Positions 25,143-34,345 of a stretch of DNA of 64,000 bases are shown one piece after another (position 1 is the first letter of the stretch; every line of letters starts with the position of its first letter). Position numbers and translations under genes: made by a program. Source of the stretch: Hydrogenophaga taeniospiralis CCUG 15921 (GTDB lineage Bacteria > Pseudomonadota > Gammaproteobacteria > Burkholderiales > Burkholderiaceae_C); assembly GCF_001592305.1 (NCBI RefSeq), contig NZ_BCWR01000019.1, positions 62,001 through 126,000 of the forward strand, in the 5' to 3' direction. The notes under the pieces are model-generated. The model made no database searches, was not told the DNA's origin, and saw nothing but the letters and a program-made list of their open reading frames with translations.

Positions 25143-27524
25143 ATGAACCCGAGCGCCGAAACTCCCGAAGCCCCACCCGCCGAGCCTGATGTGTTGCCCG
25201 GCGGTCCGCTGGCGCGCGAGGCGCTGGCCCTGGCCGCGTTCGACCACATGGTCTCGCACGCCCCCGGCTTTCGCGCACGCCCCGGCCAGCGCGAGATGGC
25301 CGCGCTGATCGCGCAAACGCTCAGCGGGGTGCGTCTGGGGGACGGCTCGGTCAGCGGTGAGGCGGGCTTGCCCGATCGCGGCATCGCGGTGGTGCAGGCC
25401 GGCACCGGCGTGGGCAAATCGGCGGCCTACGCCTCCACCGTGATCCCGCTGGCCCTGGCGCAGCAAAAGCGCGTGATCATCTCCACCGCCACCGTGGCGC
25501 TGCAGGAGCAGTTGATCGCCAAGGACCTGCCCGCGCTGGCCGCCGCGCTGCCCGAGCCGTTCACGTTCGCGCTGGCCAAAGGGCGCGGGCGCTACGTGTG
25601 CCGCCTCAAGCTCGACCAGCTCAGCGGGGGCGACGCCGCCAGCGCCGACCTGTTCGAGAGCGACGACGCGCTCGGCGCCGCCGATGCCTCGCCCGCGGCG
25701 GTGGCCGCCAGCACCGTGGCCAACGCCGCCGCCAGCGCCCGCGCGGCCGAGCGCTGGAGCGAGCGGGCGAAGCAGTACGCGCAGTGGACGGCCTCGCTCG
25801 ACGCCGGCAACTGGGACGGCGACCGCGACCGGCTCGACGAACCGCCCGAGGGCGAGCTGTGGAGCCCGGTGGCCGCCGAGCGCCACACCTGCACCGCGCG
25901 CCACTGCCCGAGCTACAACAGCTGCAGCTACTACCAGGCGCGCGCCCGGCTCGCGCAGTCGCAGGTGATCGTGGTCAACCACGACCTGCTGCTCTCCACG
26001 CTGGGCCTGCACGCGCTACCCGCGCCCGAAGACTGTTACCTCGTGTTCGACGAGGCGCACCACCTGGGCCCCGTCGCGCAGGGCCAGTTCACCGAAAGCA
26101 TGGACCTGATGCGCAGCCAGTGGCTGGATCGCCTGCCCCGCGCGGTGGACGAAGTGGCCGGCGCGCTTCAGCACACACCGGGCGTGGACGTGGCCACGCT
26201 GGCGCGTGAACTGAAAGCCGCGCAGGGCGAACTGGCCCGCCTGGCCATGGCGCGCATCGGCGCGCTGCCCGAGTGGCTGGCGCTCACCGGGCGCGCTCGC
26301 ACGCCCGAACCTGCCGAAGGGTTCAGAGGGTCGGCGCGCGGCGGGTTTCGACAGGCGGCCCCGCCCGAGCGGGGTTACCAGGCGCCACCGGTGGTCGATC
26401 GGTTCGAAGGCGGCGCGCTGCCGCCCGAGTGGCTGGAAACCGTGTTGCAGCTGCACAGCCGCGCCAGCGCGCTGCTGAAAGTGATGGAGGCGCTGGCCAC
26501 CCAGCTCAAGGCCAACGCGCGCGACAACCCGGGCGACGCCGCGCGCTGCGCCAAGCTTTACAGCCGCCTGGGCGTGCTCGCGCCGCGCCTGCAGCACGCG
26601 CAGGCCACGGCCGAACTCTGGCTGCAGGACCCGGCTGCGGGCCAGGCGCCGCTGGCTAAGTGGCTCGAAGCCAGCATCCAGCACGGCCTGGTCACGCTCA
26701 CCGCCCACGCCTGCCCGCTGCAGCCCGGCAGCCTGCTGCGCAACCAGCTCTGGAACAAGGTGCGCGCGGCCGTCGTCACCTCGGCCTCGCTCGTCACCTG
26801 CGGTGGCTTCGAGCACTTCCTGCACGAGTCCGGCCTGGCCTACGACGATGCCGTGGTCAGCCGCGAAGTGCAAAGCCCGTTCGACCACGCGCGCCAGGGC
26901 CGGCTGGTCGTGGTGCAGACCCGGGCCGACCCGAAAGACGTGGAGGCCTACACCCGCGAAATGCTGGACGCGCTCATGAGCGATCTGGCCGACGTGCGGC
27001 GCGGCGCGCTGGTGCTGTTCACCTCCAAGGCGCAGATGCGGCGCGCGCAGGAACTGCTGGAGCGTGGCCTGCACAGCGACCTGCGCGACAAGGTGCTGGC
27101 GCAGGGCGAAGCCTCGCGCACCCAGCTGCTGCGCCGCCACGCCGAGCGCGTGCAGGCCGGCGACCCGTCCCTCCTGTTCGGCCTGCAGTCCTTCGGCGAA
27201 GGGCTGGACCTGCCCGGTGAACTCTGCGAGTGGGTGTTCATCACCAAGCTGCCGTTCGCCTCGCCCAGCGACCCGGTGGGCCAGGCGCGCGCCGACTGGC
27301 TCAAGGCCCAGGGCCGCGACCCGTTCAGCGAACTCGTGGTGCCCGCCACCGGCGCGCGCCTGCTGCAGTGGACGGGCCGGGCCTTGCGCAGCGAGACCGA
27401 CGAAGCGGTGGTGATTTGCTACGATGCCCGGCTGCTGCGCCAGTCGTACGGGCGGCGCATGCTCAAGGGCCTGCCACCGTACAAACTGCAGCGGCGCAGC
27501 GATGGCGTGCTGACCGACGTCTAA
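25143..27524 (+). CDS. dinG: DinG/YoaA-type ATP-dependent DNA helicase
   Basis: A 793-residue superfamily-2, XPD-like helicase. Walker A QAGTGVGKSAAY near 80-91, an Fe-S cluster region with Cys in GRYVCRLK and three more in HTCTARHCPSYNSCSYYQ, the DEAH box VFDEAHHL near 300, and C-terminal motifs GLQSFGEGLDLPG and LLQWTGRALR. DinG resolves R-loops, forks and G-quadruplexes. The region encoding residues about 384-410 looks like an inserted repeat (see findings). The gene is divergent from the toxin pair. Confidence 0.92.
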   Translation: MNPSAETPEAPPAEPDVLPGGPLAREALALAAFDHMVSHAPGFRARPGQREMAALIAQTLSGVRLGDGSVSGEAGLPDRGIAVVQAGTGVGKSAAYASTVIPLALAQQKRVIISTATVALQEQLIAKDLPALAAALPEPFTFALAKGRGRYVCRLKLDQLSGGDAASADLFESDDALGAADASPAAVAASTVANAAASARAAERWSERAKQYAQWTASLDAGNWDGDRDRLDEPPEGELWSPVAAERHTCTARHCPSYNSCSYYQARARLAQSQVIVVNHDLLLSTLGLHALPAPEDCYLVFDEAHHLGPVAQGQFTESMDLMRSQWLDRLPRAVDEVAGALQHTPGVDVATLARELKAAQGELARLAMARIGALPEWLALTGRARTPEPAEGFRGSARGGFRQAAPPERGYQAPPVVDRFEGGALPPEWLETVLQLHSRASALLKVMEALATQLKANARDNPGDAARCAKLYSRLGVLAPRLQHAQATAELWLQDPAAGQAPLAKWLEASIQHGLVTLTAHACPLQPGSLLRNQLWNKVRAAVVTSASLVTCGGFEHFLHESGLAYDDAVVSREVQSPFDHARQGRLVVVQTRADPKDVEAYTREMLDALMSDLADVRRGALVLFTSKAQMRRAQELLERGLHSDLRDKVLAQGEASRTQLLRRHAERVQAGDPSLLFGLQSFGEGLDLPGELCEWVFITKLPFASPSDPVGQARADWLKAQGRDPFSELVVPATGARLLQWTGRALRSETDEAVVICYDARLLRQSYGRRMLKGLPPYKLQRRSDGVLTDV

Positions 27525-27629
27525 CCCCGGATTTCCAACACTGGCTGCGCGACGGGCCGCGTTGCGCGTTTCTGCGGCCGATGGATGGCGCCCCGATCCG
27601 CACAGATATTAGATTAGATACAGACGTTC

Positions 27630-29126
27630 ATGATCTTCAGCAGTTGGCAGTTCATCCTAGTGTTCCTGCCCGTGACCCTGTTGGGCTATTTCCTTCTGAA
27701 CCGATCCAGAAAGCTGGTGCTGGGCAAAGTGTGGCTGGTGCTCGCGAGCTTGTTTTTTTATGCCTACTGGAATTGGACCCATCTGCCCTTGATTCTGGGA
27801 TCCATTTTTCTGAATTACCAGTTGGGCCGTCGACTCTCGCTTGGGTACGAACTGGAAAAGGCTGGGAAAATCAGCGGATGGATTCGCCATCGCCGGGCCT
27901 GGCTGACCGCTGGGATAGCGTTGAATCTGGTGACGCTCGGGTACTACAAGTACACCAATTTCATGGTGGACAACCTGAATTGGTTTGCCGGAACGCACTT
28001 TCAGCTGAATGCCGTGGTGCTGCCATTGGCTGTCAGCTTTTTCACTTTCACCCAGATTGTCTATCTGATTGACAGCTACCGAGGCGAAACCAGTCAATAC
28101 GATCTGTTGAATTATTCGCTGTTCGTCACTTTCTTTCCGCATTTGATCGCGGGCCCCATCGTTCAGCACAGCCAGATCATGCCGCAGTTTTCTTCGCGCT
28201 GGACTTGGCTGCCCAGGGAGTCTCATCTTGTCAAGGGGCTATTTTTGTTTTCGATCGGACTGTTCAAGAAACTGGTGATCGCTGACACCTTTGCCATTTG
28301 GGCGGATGCCGGATTTGATGGGAAGCAGGCGCTGGATTTCTATTCGGCCTGGGGCGCCAGTTTGTCCTACACCTTTCAGCTCTATTTTGACTTCAGTGGC
28401 TATTGTGATATGGCGGTGGGCATTTCCCTGCTGTTCAACATCTGGTTGCCCATCAATTTCAATTCGCCTTACAAGTCCTTCAATATTCAGGAGTTCTGGC
28501 GGCGCTGGCACATCACGCTCAGCCATTTTCTTCGGGACTATGTCTACATTCCATTGGGTGGAAATCGCCATGGTGAGTGGCGGACCCATGCCAATCTGGT
28601 GATCACCTTTGCCTTGGGGGGCCTGTGGCATGGCGCTTCGTGGATGTTTGTCATCTGGGGTCTGCTGCACGGTTTGGCCCTGGTGGTCCATCGCCTGTGG
28701 CAGGCCTCGGGATGGCGGATGCCCCGTTGGTTGGCGTGGACGATCACCTTCCTGTTCGTCAATGGGGCCTGGGTTTTCTTTCGCGCCAAGGATGGCGACA
28801 GTGCGCGCCGGATTTTCTCGGGCATGGGTGACATTTCCACTCTGGGATGGATTCCCTTGACGAGGCTGCCCGCTGACACGCTGGCGTGGGCGGGTTGGTT
28901 GGCCGACCCATTGCTGAGCCTGTTTCCGTCGTACCTGGTCGGCCAATTGCCTGTGCTGTTGATGCTGTCGCTGAGCTTCGTGCTGATCCGGCAGAAAAAT
29001 GCCTTGCAGTGGGCGGCAGAAGGCGTGGATGGCCCGAAGTTGGCCTGCACCGTGTTTTTCCTGACCGTGTCGATCTACATGACGGTCGTGAGCACGAGCG
29101 CGGTCTTTCTGTACTTCAACTTCTGA
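27630..29126 (+). CDS. MBOAT-family O-acyltransferase (AlgI-like)
   Basis: A 498-residue polytopic membrane protein of the MBOAT family. It has multiple hydrophobic helices, the conserved EFWRRWHITLSHFLRDYVYI segment (about 288-307) and the catalytic His in GGLWHGASW (about 330-338). AlgI-type proteins pass acetyl groups across the inner membrane to a periplasmic transferase. Codon use and base composition are visibly less GC-rich than in the flanking genes. It is followed 5 bases later by an AlgX/AlgJ-like gene. The ribosome site is weak. Confidence 0.9.
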   Translation: MIFSSWQFILVFLPVTLLGYFLLNRSRKLVLGKVWLVLASLFFYAYWNWTHLPLILGSIFLNYQLGRRLSLGYELEKAGKISGWIRHRRAWLTAGIALNLVTLGYYKYTNFMVDNLNWFAGTHFQLNAVVLPLAVSFFTFTQIVYLIDSYRGETSQYDLLNYSLFVTFFPHLIAGPIVQHSQIMPQFSSRWTWLPRESHLVKGLFLFSIGLFKKLVIADTFAIWADAGFDGKQALDFYSAWGASLSYTFQLYFDFSGYCDMAVGISLLFNIWLPINFNSPYKSFNIQEFWRRWHITLSHFLRDYVYIPLGGNRHGEWRTHANLVITFALGGLWHGASWMFVIWGLLHGLALVVHRLWQASGWRMPRWLAWTITFLFVNGAWVFFRAKDGDSARRIFSGMGDISTLGWIPLTRLPADTLAWAGWLADPLLSLFPSYLVGQLPVLLMLSLSFVLIRQKNALQWAAEGVDGPKLACTVFFLTVSIYMTVVSTSAVFLYFNF

Positions 29127-29131
29127 CCGCC

Positions 29132-30703
29132 ATGAATCGACGCTCTTTGCGCGTGTTGCTGTGGACGGGCCTGGGTCTGTCGCTGGTGCCTCTGCTCAAC
29201 CTGTTCTTCACGCCCACGCCGGTGGCCCAGCGGTGCTGCAGTGCCGCCCAGTTGTTCAATATGGACCTTGTGCTGCGTGGCGTGAGCGCGGGCCTGTACC
29301 GGTTGGGCATCAGCATCGATTCTCAAAACGCGGTGATCGGGCGCTCGAACTGGACGTTCCTGGGGGATCGTTTTGAGCGCTCTGTTTCGACCAACCGGCG
29401 CACAGGGAATGCAAACGACGTGAAACAAGGCGAAGCCTTTGCGGCCGAGGCGGCACGCTGGGACGCATTTTTCCGTCGCAACGGGGTCAAGACCTTCCAG
29501 ATCATGGTCGCCCCGAACAAGGAGTCGATCTACCCCGAAAATCTCCCCGACTGGGCAGCGCCGGGTGTTCCCGGTGTCACCGACGCCTTGTTTCGTGGCA
29601 TAGGGGACTCGGTGTTTCACGATTTCCGGCAACCACTTCTGGCCGCGAAACAGCGCGATCCCACCCACCTCTTTTACCAGCACGATACCCACTGGAACAC
29701 CTGGGGCGCCTCCCAGGCGTTTCGTGCGTTTGCGGATCGCATGCGCTTCGAGTTGCCCGAGGTGAGGTGGCCACAGGATGAACACTATCGTCTTCTACGG
29801 GTAGAGCGCCGTACCGGCGGAGATCTGGCGGATTTCTTGAGACTGGGGTCTGGGTCGTCTCTGGATGAGGAGCCGATTCTCGGTGTCACAGGCTTGCCGC
29901 GCGAACTCGTGCAGACGGCGTATGGACTGAATCGGCCCGTGGATGCCGAACGCGTGGCCGATTCCCGCGTGGCGCTGGCCCACCCGGTGGAGACACGAAA
30001 CGCCCTGGCGCTGAACAAGGCGCGGGTGCTCTGGTTGTCCGATTCGTTTGGTGGATCGATGGCCGATCTGATGCACGCGAGCTTTTCCGACGTTGTTCGC
30101 ATGCACTGGCGCGATGCCTTCCGGGACGGGGGCAGCCTGGTGCGCTTGTTGGACGAGTGGCAGCCGGAGTACGTTTTCGTGACGACCGTAGAGCGCGCGT
30201 TTCGCGGCGCGACTTTCCCCAGTTTCCTGGGCTATGCACCCGTTGCGGAGTTGGCCTCAGTCATCGAGCGCGATCCACCAAACGCTTTCGTGGTTTCGGG
30301 AATGAGTGGCCTGGAGCGCGATCCGCACGATGACAGCTTTCGGGTGACCTCCAGATCCTCTTCGCTGATTCTGAGTGTGCCCACGGAGGTTCAGATGGGC
30401 GCACTGGCGCGGTTTACGCTGGCGCTCACCTGTCTGGACGGTTCGGTCTCGTTGCCAGTGCAGACGTTCTGGAAGAGCGCCGATGAAGCCAGGTTTCACA
30501 AGGATCACAGTGCAAGGTTCCTCCACGTGGGGCGGCGCACCGTGCTTGATCTGGATGGTGCGCCGGGTCTCCAGCTTCCGGCACGTGTGAAAGACATCCG
30601 GCTCGATCTTCGAGGACAGGGGTCTTGCGAGCGCTTCCGGCTGGATGGCCTGGACTATCGGCCCCTGAGCGCCGTGCCTGCGACAGTGGGTGCTCAGCAC
30701 TGA
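29132..30703 (+). CDS. AlgX/AlgJ-like polysaccharide O-acetyltransferase (SGNH fold)
   Basis: A protein of 523 residues with a membrane anchor or signal at 8-26. The middle shows the AlgX/AlgJ catalytic signatures: VAPNKESIYPENLP (about 128-141), the HDTHW motif in YQHDTHWNTWG, and the nucleophile Ser in WLSDSFGGS (about 303-311). The C-terminal 150 residues (about 370-523) look like a beta-rich carbohydrate-binding module. With the MBOAT gene it forms a two-gene polysaccharide acetylation unit; the polymer is unknown. Confidence 0.85.
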   Translation: MNRRSLRVLLWTGLGLSLVPLLNLFFTPTPVAQRCCSAAQLFNMDLVLRGVSAGLYRLGISIDSQNAVIGRSNWTFLGDRFERSVSTNRRTGNANDVKQGEAFAAEAARWDAFFRRNGVKTFQIMVAPNKESIYPENLPDWAAPGVPGVTDALFRGIGDSVFHDFRQPLLAAKQRDPTHLFYQHDTHWNTWGASQAFRAFADRMRFELPEVRWPQDEHYRLLRVERRTGGDLADFLRLGSGSSLDEEPILGVTGLPRELVQTAYGLNRPVDAERVADSRVALAHPVETRNALALNKARVLWLSDSFGGSMADLMHASFSDVVRMHWRDAFRDGGSLVRLLDEWQPEYVFVTTVERAFRGATFPSFLGYAPVAELASVIERDPPNAFVVSGMSGLERDPHDDSFRVTSRSSSLILSVPTEVQMGALARFTLALTCLDGSVSLPVQTFWKSADEARFHKDHSARFLHVGRRTVLDLDGAPGLQLPARVKDIRLDLRGQGSCERFRLDGLDYRPLSAVPATVGAQH

Positions 30704-30846
30704 GCATGTTCCCTTCTGGGGGCGAGCCCAGGGATACGCTTGCCGCTGAATGATGTCGCTGATCTGGCGCGGTGGTTTTCCCGCACGGTACAGTGAGCCC
30801 TGCGTCACCGATGGAAGGTGATGCCCGCCAACCCGAGACCCAAGCC

Positions 30847-31317
30847 ATGATCTACGCCACACTCAAACTGGTTCACGTGCTCGCCATCATCGTGTGGGTC
30901 GGTGGCATGGTGTTCGCCCATTTCTTTCTGCGCCCGGCAGCGATGCAGCTGGAGCCGCCGCTGCGCGTGCGCCTGATGTACGCGACCCTGCAGCGCTTCT
31001 TCGCCGCCGTGCTGGTGGCTGTGCTGCTGGTGCTGGTCACGGGGCTGTGGATGATCGCCCGCCTGGCCAGGGAGTCGGCGCAGGCCGGGCTGGCCTTCAA
31101 CATGCCGCTGGACTGGACGATCATGGCCACGCTCGGCCTCGTCATGATGGCCATCTTCGGCCACATCCGGTTCGCCTTGTTCAAACGCCTGAGCCGCGCC
31201 GTGCTGGCCAGCGACTGGCCCGCGGGCGGTGCCGCGCTGGCGTCGATCCGCACCTGGGTCGGCATCAACCTGGGGCTCGGGCTGGTGATCATCGTGTTCA
31301 CCTTGATGATGGCGTGA
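30847..31317 (+). CDS. CopD-family membrane protein
   Basis: A protein of 156 residues with four predicted membrane helices. The first contains LVHVLAIIVWVGGMVFAHFF, with a His typical of the CopD domain; a further His lies in GHIRFALFKR. CopD-like proteins have been linked to copper uptake, but small single-domain members are uncharacterised. The ATG was chosen at the start of the first helix; the frame extends upstream without good support. Confidence 0.75.
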   Translation: MIYATLKLVHVLAIIVWVGGMVFAHFFLRPAAMQLEPPLRVRLMYATLQRFFAAVLVAVLLVLVTGLWMIARLARESAQAGLAFNMPLDWTIMATLGLVMMAIFGHIRFALFKRLSRAVLASDWPAGGAALASIRTWVGINLGLGLVIIVFTLMMA

Positions 31318-31413
31318 TGTGCAGGCTGCGCAGACGTTGACGATGCACTACACGACCCCCCGTTGTCTCGCCGTCCCTGGTCAACCCGGCCCAACACAGA
31401 GAAGGAACCACCC

Positions 31414-32028
31414 ATGATCAGTCTCGAATTCCTCATCACCTCGCTCATCGTGGTGCTCATCCCCGGCACCGGGGTGATCTTCACCGTGTCCACCGCGCTG
31501 CTGCAAGGACGGCGCGCGGGCGTGCTGGCTTCGCTGGGTTGCACGCTGGGCATCGTGCCGCATCTGCTGGCCACGATCCTGGGGCTGGCGGCGGTCATGC
31601 ACACCAGCGCGCTGGCGTTCGAGGTGCTGCGTTACGCCGGCGTGGCCTATCTGTTCTACGTCGCCTGGGCCACCTGGAAGGACCGTGGCGCGTTCGCCGT
31701 GGACGGGCAGGCCGCGCAGCGCTCGGGCCGGGGCATCGTGTTCAAGGCCTTTCTGCTCAACATCCTCAATCCCAAGCTGACCATCTTCTTCCTGGCCTTT
31801 CTGCCGCAGTTCGTGGACCCGGCGGCCGCCTCGCCGCTGGCGGCCCTGCTGATGCTGAGCGCCGTGTTCATGGCCATGACGTTTGCGGTGTTCGTGGCCT
31901 ATGGCCTGCTGGCCCACGCGTTTCGCAAGGCCGTCATCGAGTCGGCGCGCGTGCAGGCCTGGCTGCGCCGGGGCTTTGCCGCGGCCTTCGCCGGGCTGGG
32001 CGCCCAGCTCGCGCTGCAGGAGCGCTGA
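31414..32028 (+). CDS. LysE/RhtB-family exporter
   Basis: A protein of 204 residues with about five or six membrane helices. The family features are IPGTGVIFTVSTALLQGRRAG in the first loop and NPKLTIFFLAFLPQFV in the fourth segment. LysE/RhtB proteins export amino acids or similar small molecules. GAGAAGGAA lies upstream of the ATG. No regulator is adjacent. Confidence 0.88.
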   Translation: MISLEFLITSLIVVLIPGTGVIFTVSTALLQGRRAGVLASLGCTLGIVPHLLATILGLAAVMHTSALAFEVLRYAGVAYLFYVAWATWKDRGAFAVDGQAAQRSGRGIVFKAFLLNILNPKLTIFFLAFLPQFVDPAAASPLAALLMLSAVFMAMTFAVFVAYGLLAHAFRKAVIESARVQAWLRRGFAAAFAGLGAQLALQER

Positions 32029-32050
32029 GCGGCTTTCAACCGCTCAACGT

Positions 32051-32371
32051 TCAGGGTTTGGCGACCACCACTTCGCTGATTTGGATCACCGGCGCGATGT
32101 CGGTGTAGTTCGGGATGTCGCCCATGATCTCAGTGGTGTGCGGCCCGAACGAGGCCTGGAAGTCTTCAACACTGTCGAAGAACAGATGGCCGCTAGCGGC
32201 GTAGGTGGGTGCCGAACCGGGCGCACCGCCCGCCAGCCCTTTGTCCACGGTGTAGTACCTGAGGGGTGCGCCCAGGCGCGCCTTCACCAGCGGCATGTGT
32301 TTGTCGCGGTAGTAGTCGTGGTTGAAGTGCGTGCCGGGGGTGTTGGGGTACATCACGCTGACCTTGATCAT
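32051..32371 (-). CDS. EthD-family small protein
   Basis: A protein of 106 residues with an EthD/dimeric alpha-beta-barrel fold: MIKVSVMYPNTPGTHFNHDYY at the start, HMPLVKARLG, and FDSVEDFQASFGPH in the second half. EthD-like proteins occur as small dimers, sometimes linked to degradation of ethers or aromatics. The ATG has GGAGA upstream. It faces the LysE gene tail to tail and is divergent from the isochorismatase-like gene. Confidence 0.85.
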   Translation of the reverse strand: MIKVSVMYPNTPGTHFNHDYYRDKHMPLVKARLGAPLRYYTVDKGLAGGAPGSAPTYAASGHLFFDSVEDFQASFGPHTTEIMGDIPNYTDIAPVIQISEVVVAKP

Positions 32372-32501
32372 GGCTTGTCTCCGTTGGGGTGAGGGGTGGA
32401 ACGCGCAAGTCCGCCATCGTGCGCTTTTGAGCTGTTTCCGGCAACACCTCCGGCGCTTGGTCGAGGCCTCGGTTACGCTCGCATTTTTTCGGGAGTCTTC
32501 C

Positions 32502-33044
32502 ATGGGCCAACAGGCTTTGCTGGTGATCGATGTGCAGCGCGGGCTGTGCGAGGGCCCGGACGCGGCGTTTGCGTCCGGACGGGTGATCGAGCACATCAAC
32601 CAGCTGTCCCAACGGGCACGCGAGCACGGTGTGCCGGTGGTGTTTGTGCAGCACGAGGGCCGCGACGGCTACCTGGAGCACGGCAGCGCCGACTGGCAAT
32701 TGCCCGACAAGCTGGTGTGCCTGGAGAGCGACCTGCGGGTGCGCAAGACCACGCCGGATGCGTTCCACGGGACCCCGCTCGCGGCGCTGTTGCAGGCACA
32801 GGGCGTGACGGCGCTGGTGGTCTGCGGCATGCACACCGAGTTCTGCGTCGACACCACGACGCGCCGGGCGATGGCGCTGGGTTTTCCGGTGACGCTGGTG
32901 TCGGATGCGCACACCACCGCAGGCAATGCGCATCTGACGCCACAGCAGGTGATCGACCACCACAACGCCACGCTGAGCAACATCAGCAGCTTCGGCCCGC
33001 GCACCACCGCGGTGGTCACGGCCGACGTGCGCTTTGGCGAATGA
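32502..33044 (+). CDS. isochorismatase-like cysteine hydrolase
   Basis: A protein of 180 residues. The catalytic triad of this family is present: Asp10 (LLVIDVQ), Lys82 (VRKTTPDAF) and Cys115 (HTEFCVDTT), with the preceding cis-peptide region VVCGM. Such enzymes hydrolyse amides (nicotinamidase, carbamoylsarcosine hydrolase-like) or isochorismate; the substrate is not evident. GGGAG precedes the ATG by about 7 bases. Confidence 0.9.
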   Translation: MGQQALLVIDVQRGLCEGPDAAFASGRVIEHINQLSQRAREHGVPVVFVQHEGRDGYLEHGSADWQLPDKLVCLESDLRVRKTTPDAFHGTPLAALLQAQGVTALVVCGMHTEFCVDTTTRRAMALGFPVTLVSDAHTTAGNAHLTPQQVIDHHNATLSNISSFGPRTTAVVTADVRFGE

Positions 33045-33077
33045 GTGCGGAGTCGCTACGCGGCGCCGCCCTGAGCG

Positions 33078-34163
33078 TTAGCCGGCGCGGTCGCCCTGCG
33101 TCACCCGCCAGGGCGGTGGGGTGTCGTGGCCCAGCAGCCGCTGCCACAGCCAGGGCAGGGCGGTGCCCAGGTCGGGGCGCAGGCCTTCGAGCGTGGGTGG
33201 ATGGCCGCCATTGGCCCGTGCCGCGGCGCTGCCCAGGTTGAAGCGGAAGGTGTAGGCCGGCTCCTGGCCCATGCGCAGGTCGGTCACGAACAGGCGGCCG
33301 TCGGTTTCCGAGAGGCTGTAGAAACCGTGGGTGAACGCCGCCATGCGCGCCACCGCCGGCTCGCTGCCGTGCGCGGCGATCAGCGCGGCCCCTCGCTCGT
33401 GCGTGGTCCAGCGCAGGGTGGGCCGGGCGTCGAGCAGTGAGTAGTGGCCTTCGAAATACTGCGTGGGGGTGACGGCCACCAGCCGCCACAACACCGTGTT
33501 GAAGGGCGCGGGCGTGACGAGCAGGCCTTGTGACGCGATGCCGTTCTGCCGCAGCGAGTCGCGCGCGATGCGCTCCACGTGCTGCTGCGCGACCACGCCC
33601 CAGACCAGGTAGAGCGTGCTGAGCACCAGGCCTGCGGCGTTCCAGCGCAGGCCGCGTGCATTCTTCTGCCGCAGCGCCGCGATCACGCCCACGATCAGCG
33701 GCACGGTGTAGGCCGGGTCGATGATGAAGACGCTGCCCACGCCGTAGGGGTGGTCGGTGAAGGGCTGCAGCAGCTGCGTGCCATAGACCGTCATGGCGTC
33801 GAGCAGGGGGTGGGTGATGAGCGCCAGCCAGAGCGCCAGTGTCCAACGCCCCCAGGTTCCGCCGCTGCGCGGGTCGCTGTCCCCCGAGGGGGTGCGGTTC
33901 ATGCTTGGGGCGGCCCGGCGGTCCAGGCGCGCCGCAGCCCAGGCCAGCGGCGGCGCGGCCAGCGTCAGGAAGAACAGCGCGTGGCTTTCGGCGCGGTGGC
34001 GCGTCATGTTGAGCATCGCGTCGCCGTGGTCGACGAAGGCGTCGAGGTCGGGCAGGGTGCCGGCCACGGCGCCCCAGAGCGCGGCCTTCCACACGGCGGT
34101 GTGGCGGCCCATCACGGCCACGCTCACGGCCGAACCGAGCGCAATCTGGGTCAGTGAATCCAT
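33078..34163 (-). CDS. YdjM-like membrane-bound metal-dependent hydrolase
   Basis: A protein of 361 residues. The N-terminal half carries several membrane helices and the YdjM/DUF457 signatures MDSLTQIALGSAVS, GTLPDLDAF, HRAESHA and THPLLDAMTVYG, whose Asp and His residues are the proposed metal ligands. The C-terminal 160 residues are soluble and found in longer members. The biochemical function is unknown. An 8-bp stem with a GAAG loop lies 15 bases upstream of the start (34179-34198). Confidence 0.8.
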   Translation of the reverse strand: MDSLTQIALGSAVSVAVMGRHTAVWKAALWGAVAGTLPDLDAFVDHGDAMLNMTRHRAESHALFFLTLAAPPLAWAAARLDRRAAPSMNRTPSGDSDPRSGGTWGRWTLALWLALITHPLLDAMTVYGTQLLQPFTDHPYGVGSVFIIDPAYTVPLIVGVIAALRQKNARGLRWNAAGLVLSTLYLVWGVVAQQHVERIARDSLRQNGIASQGLLVTPAPFNTVLWRLVAVTPTQYFEGHYSLLDARPTLRWTTHERGAALIAAHGSEPAVARMAAFTHGFYSLSETDGRLFVTDLRMGQEPAYTFRFNLGSAAARANGGHPPTLEGLRPDLGTALPWLWQRLLGHDTPPPWRVTQGDRAG

Positions 34164-34261
34164 GCGGGGAGCTTAGCGGCAGGCGGGAAGCCGCCTGCGT
34201 TGAGGGGGCATGAACGAGTAGCAGGAGCCTCGCCACCCAACAACTTTCCGGCGTGCCATGT

Positions 34262-34345
34262 CCGAACCCAGAACGCGGTGGAACCGGCTTTGCCGGGCCA
34301 CTCGCGTTGCCCCTTGGGGGGTGACGCCGCAGGCGGCGCAGGGGG
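34262..34345. repeat. intergenic three-hairpin repeat, copy A2
   Basis: Same layout as copy A1: CCAGAACGCGGTGGAACC leader, CCGGCTTTGCCGG hairpin, CCCCTTGGGGGG hairpin, GCCGCAGGCGGC hairpin. It ends at the stop codon of the minus-strand intradiol dioxygenase gene. Confidence 0.75.
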
